Shown piece after piece: positions 5,280-6,294 of a stretch of 6,294 nucleotides of DNA. Under the pieces are notes generated by a model. It was not told the origin of the DNA. It saw only the letters and a program-made list of their open reading frames with translations, and did not search any database. The stretch comes from Clostridiales bacterium (GTDB taxonomy: Bacteria > Bacillota > Clostridia > Christensenellales > CAG-917): NCBI GenBank assembly GCA_012800805.1, contig JAAZIO010000077.1:1-6294 (forward strand), in the 5' to 3' direction. A program made the position numbers and the translations under genes. The stretch's first letter is position 1. Each line of letters starts with the position of its first letter.

Positions 5280-6294
5280 ATGGAACTTAACGCCTCGATT
5301 CTTGATTTTTTAAAAGGCAAAAAGGTTGCCGTCGCGGTAAGCGGGGGCGTTGATTCCATGACCCTTTTGCGCCTTTTCAATTCAAGAGGCGACATCGATT
5401 TTTTCGCGGTAAATATCGAACACGGCATAAGGGGCGAAAAATCGCTTTTTGACAGCAGGTTTGTAAAGGATTATTGCAATTTAAACGGTATTCCCCTGCT
5501 TGCTTTTTCGGTTGACAGCGTACTTAGAAAAAAGCAGGAGCGCCTAACTCTTGAAGAAGCCGCAAGGCTTGAGAGAAGAAAGATTTTCCTTGAGCTTTTA
5601 AACAGCGGCAAATGCGACCTTGTGGCGCTTGCCCATCACAAAAACGACCAAGCCGAGACCGTCTTACTGAGAATAATAAGAGGAACGGGCATAAACGGGC
5701 TTAAAGGGATGGAGAAGCTCTCAAACGGCATTGTCCGCCCTCTTCTTGACTTTTCAAGGGAAGAAATTGAGGAATACGCAATTAAAAACAATGTTCCTTT
5801 TGTAACGGACGAAACGAATTTAATAAGCGACTACTCTAGAAATTTTTTAAGAAACGAAGCGATTCCGCTAATCAGCTCACGCTTCCCCTATTTTACCGAT
5901 AGCCTAATAAGACTTTCAAAAAACGCCGCGGAGGACGAGGCGTTCATAGCGGCCTTTATGCGTGAGATTATCAAATCGGGCGACACCGCCATTATTAAAG
6001 AGCCGCTCCCCCACCCCGCCGTCCTTAAGCGCGAGGCCGCGGCGGCGTTTAGGGCGCTGGGAGTTTATCAGGATATCGAAGAGAGGCACTTTGACCTTAT
6101 CGTGTCGTTAAAGGACGCAGAAAACGGCACAAGGCTGAATATGCCAGGCGGAATTGAAGTTTATAAAGAAAACGGCGCGATAGCCTTTGTAAAAAGCGGC
6201 TTAAATAAAGAATACCTAGAGGCGCCCCTGCCCGAAAACTTTGAGGGCGAAAGACTTGGCGTTTTGTTCTCCCTATGCAATGATAAAGGACAGG
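5280..6294 (+). CDS. tilS: tRNA(Ile)-lysidine synthetase, N-terminal part (3' end outside window)
   Basis: TilS uses ATP to attach lysine to C34 of the tRNA-Ile that reads AUA codons, changing both its decoding and its charging; it is essential in most bacteria. The 338 codons present are open to the window edge. The ATP-pyrophosphatase P-loop 'SGGVDS' is at 21-26 and 'EHGIRGEKS' at 47-55. 'HHKNDQAET' (119-127) runs into 'RGTGINGLKGM' (134-144). 'RPLLDFSREEI' is at 153-163 and 'RNFLRNEAIP' at 187-196, followed by the second domain with 'MPGG' (288-291). The catalytic domain is complete; the extreme C-terminal domain is missing. The start at 5280 keeps the P-loop at the usual distance. GTG (5265) and TTG (5262) are also in frame before an upstream stop, but neither has a ribosome binding site. 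The gene follows spoIIE, matching the spoIIE-tilS-hpt-ftsH order of clostridia; hpt would be expected beyond the edge. A terminator and own promoter make it separately expressed. Confidence 0.95.
   Translation, partial: MELNASILDFLKGKKVAVAVSGGVDSMTLLRLFNSRGDIDFFAVNIEHGIRGEKSLFDSRFVKDYCNLNGIPLLAFSVDSVLRKKQERLTLEEAARLERRKIFLELLNSGKCDLVALAHHKNDQAETVLLRIIRGTGINGLKGMEKLSNGIVRPLLDFSREEIEEYAIKNNVPFVTDETNLISDYSRNFLRNEAIPLISSRFPYFTDSLIRLSKNAAEDEAFIAAFMREIIKSGDTAIIKEPLPHPAVLKREAAAAFRALGVYQDIEERHFDLIVSLKDAENGTRLNMPGGIEVYKENGAIAFVKSGLNKEYLEAPLPENFEGERLGVLFSLCNDKGQ

Noticed and set aside
5637..5654. Asn instead of the first Asp in the TilS 'HHxDDQ' motif ('HHKNDQ', residues 119-124)
   Set aside because: As far as I recall, HHxNDQ and HNxNDQ variants are common in bacterial TilS, so this is normal variation and not loss of function.

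Overview
The window looks like chromosome from an endospore-forming or recently spore-forming Firmicute, most likely an uncultured member of Clostridia. The reasons are a full-length SpoIIE with tilS directly downstream (in Bacillus and Clostridium spoIIE lies just upstream of tilS, hpt and ftsH), an additional DegV-family lipid-binding protein, AGGAGG-type ribosome binding sites, and several close matches to sigma-A promoters in AT-rich spacers. The species cannot be named from the sequence. No rRNA, tRNA, CRISPR array, insertion sequence or phage gene is visible.

Left part, minus strand: the N-terminal 198 codons of a DUF2804-family protein run off the left edge. It has its own promoter. 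Next, also on the minus strand, is a ZIP-family metal transporter with a TTG start, its own promoter and a strong intrinsic terminator. These two genes point the same way but appear to be separate transcription units.

Middle: a compact divergent promoter region (about 1595-1692) drives the ZIP gene leftward and a DegV-family gene rightward, with the two -35 boxes only 11 bp apart. The rightward promoter fixes the DegV start at 1693. A Fur-family-like 7-1-7 inverted repeat lies over the ZIP -10 and predicted transcription start. DegV ends in an intrinsic terminator.

Right part, plus strand: a 174-base spacer holds a perfect 7-1-7 palindrome and two Spo0A-box-like sites. It is followed by spoIIE, the membrane-bound PP2C phosphatase that activates sigma-F in the forespore. 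A 190-base spacer then holds a near-consensus promoter facing backwards into spoIIE, an intrinsic terminator, and a promoter whose predicted start coincides with the ATG of tilS. tilS (tRNA-Ile lysidine synthetase) runs off the right edge.

The genes themselves are ordinary family members and I see no new multi-gene system. The interesting material is regulatory: a possible leaderless tilS mRNA, an antisense promoter at the end of spoIIE, and the candidate operators before the ZIP gene and spoIIE. No gene-free stretch exceeds 300 bases.
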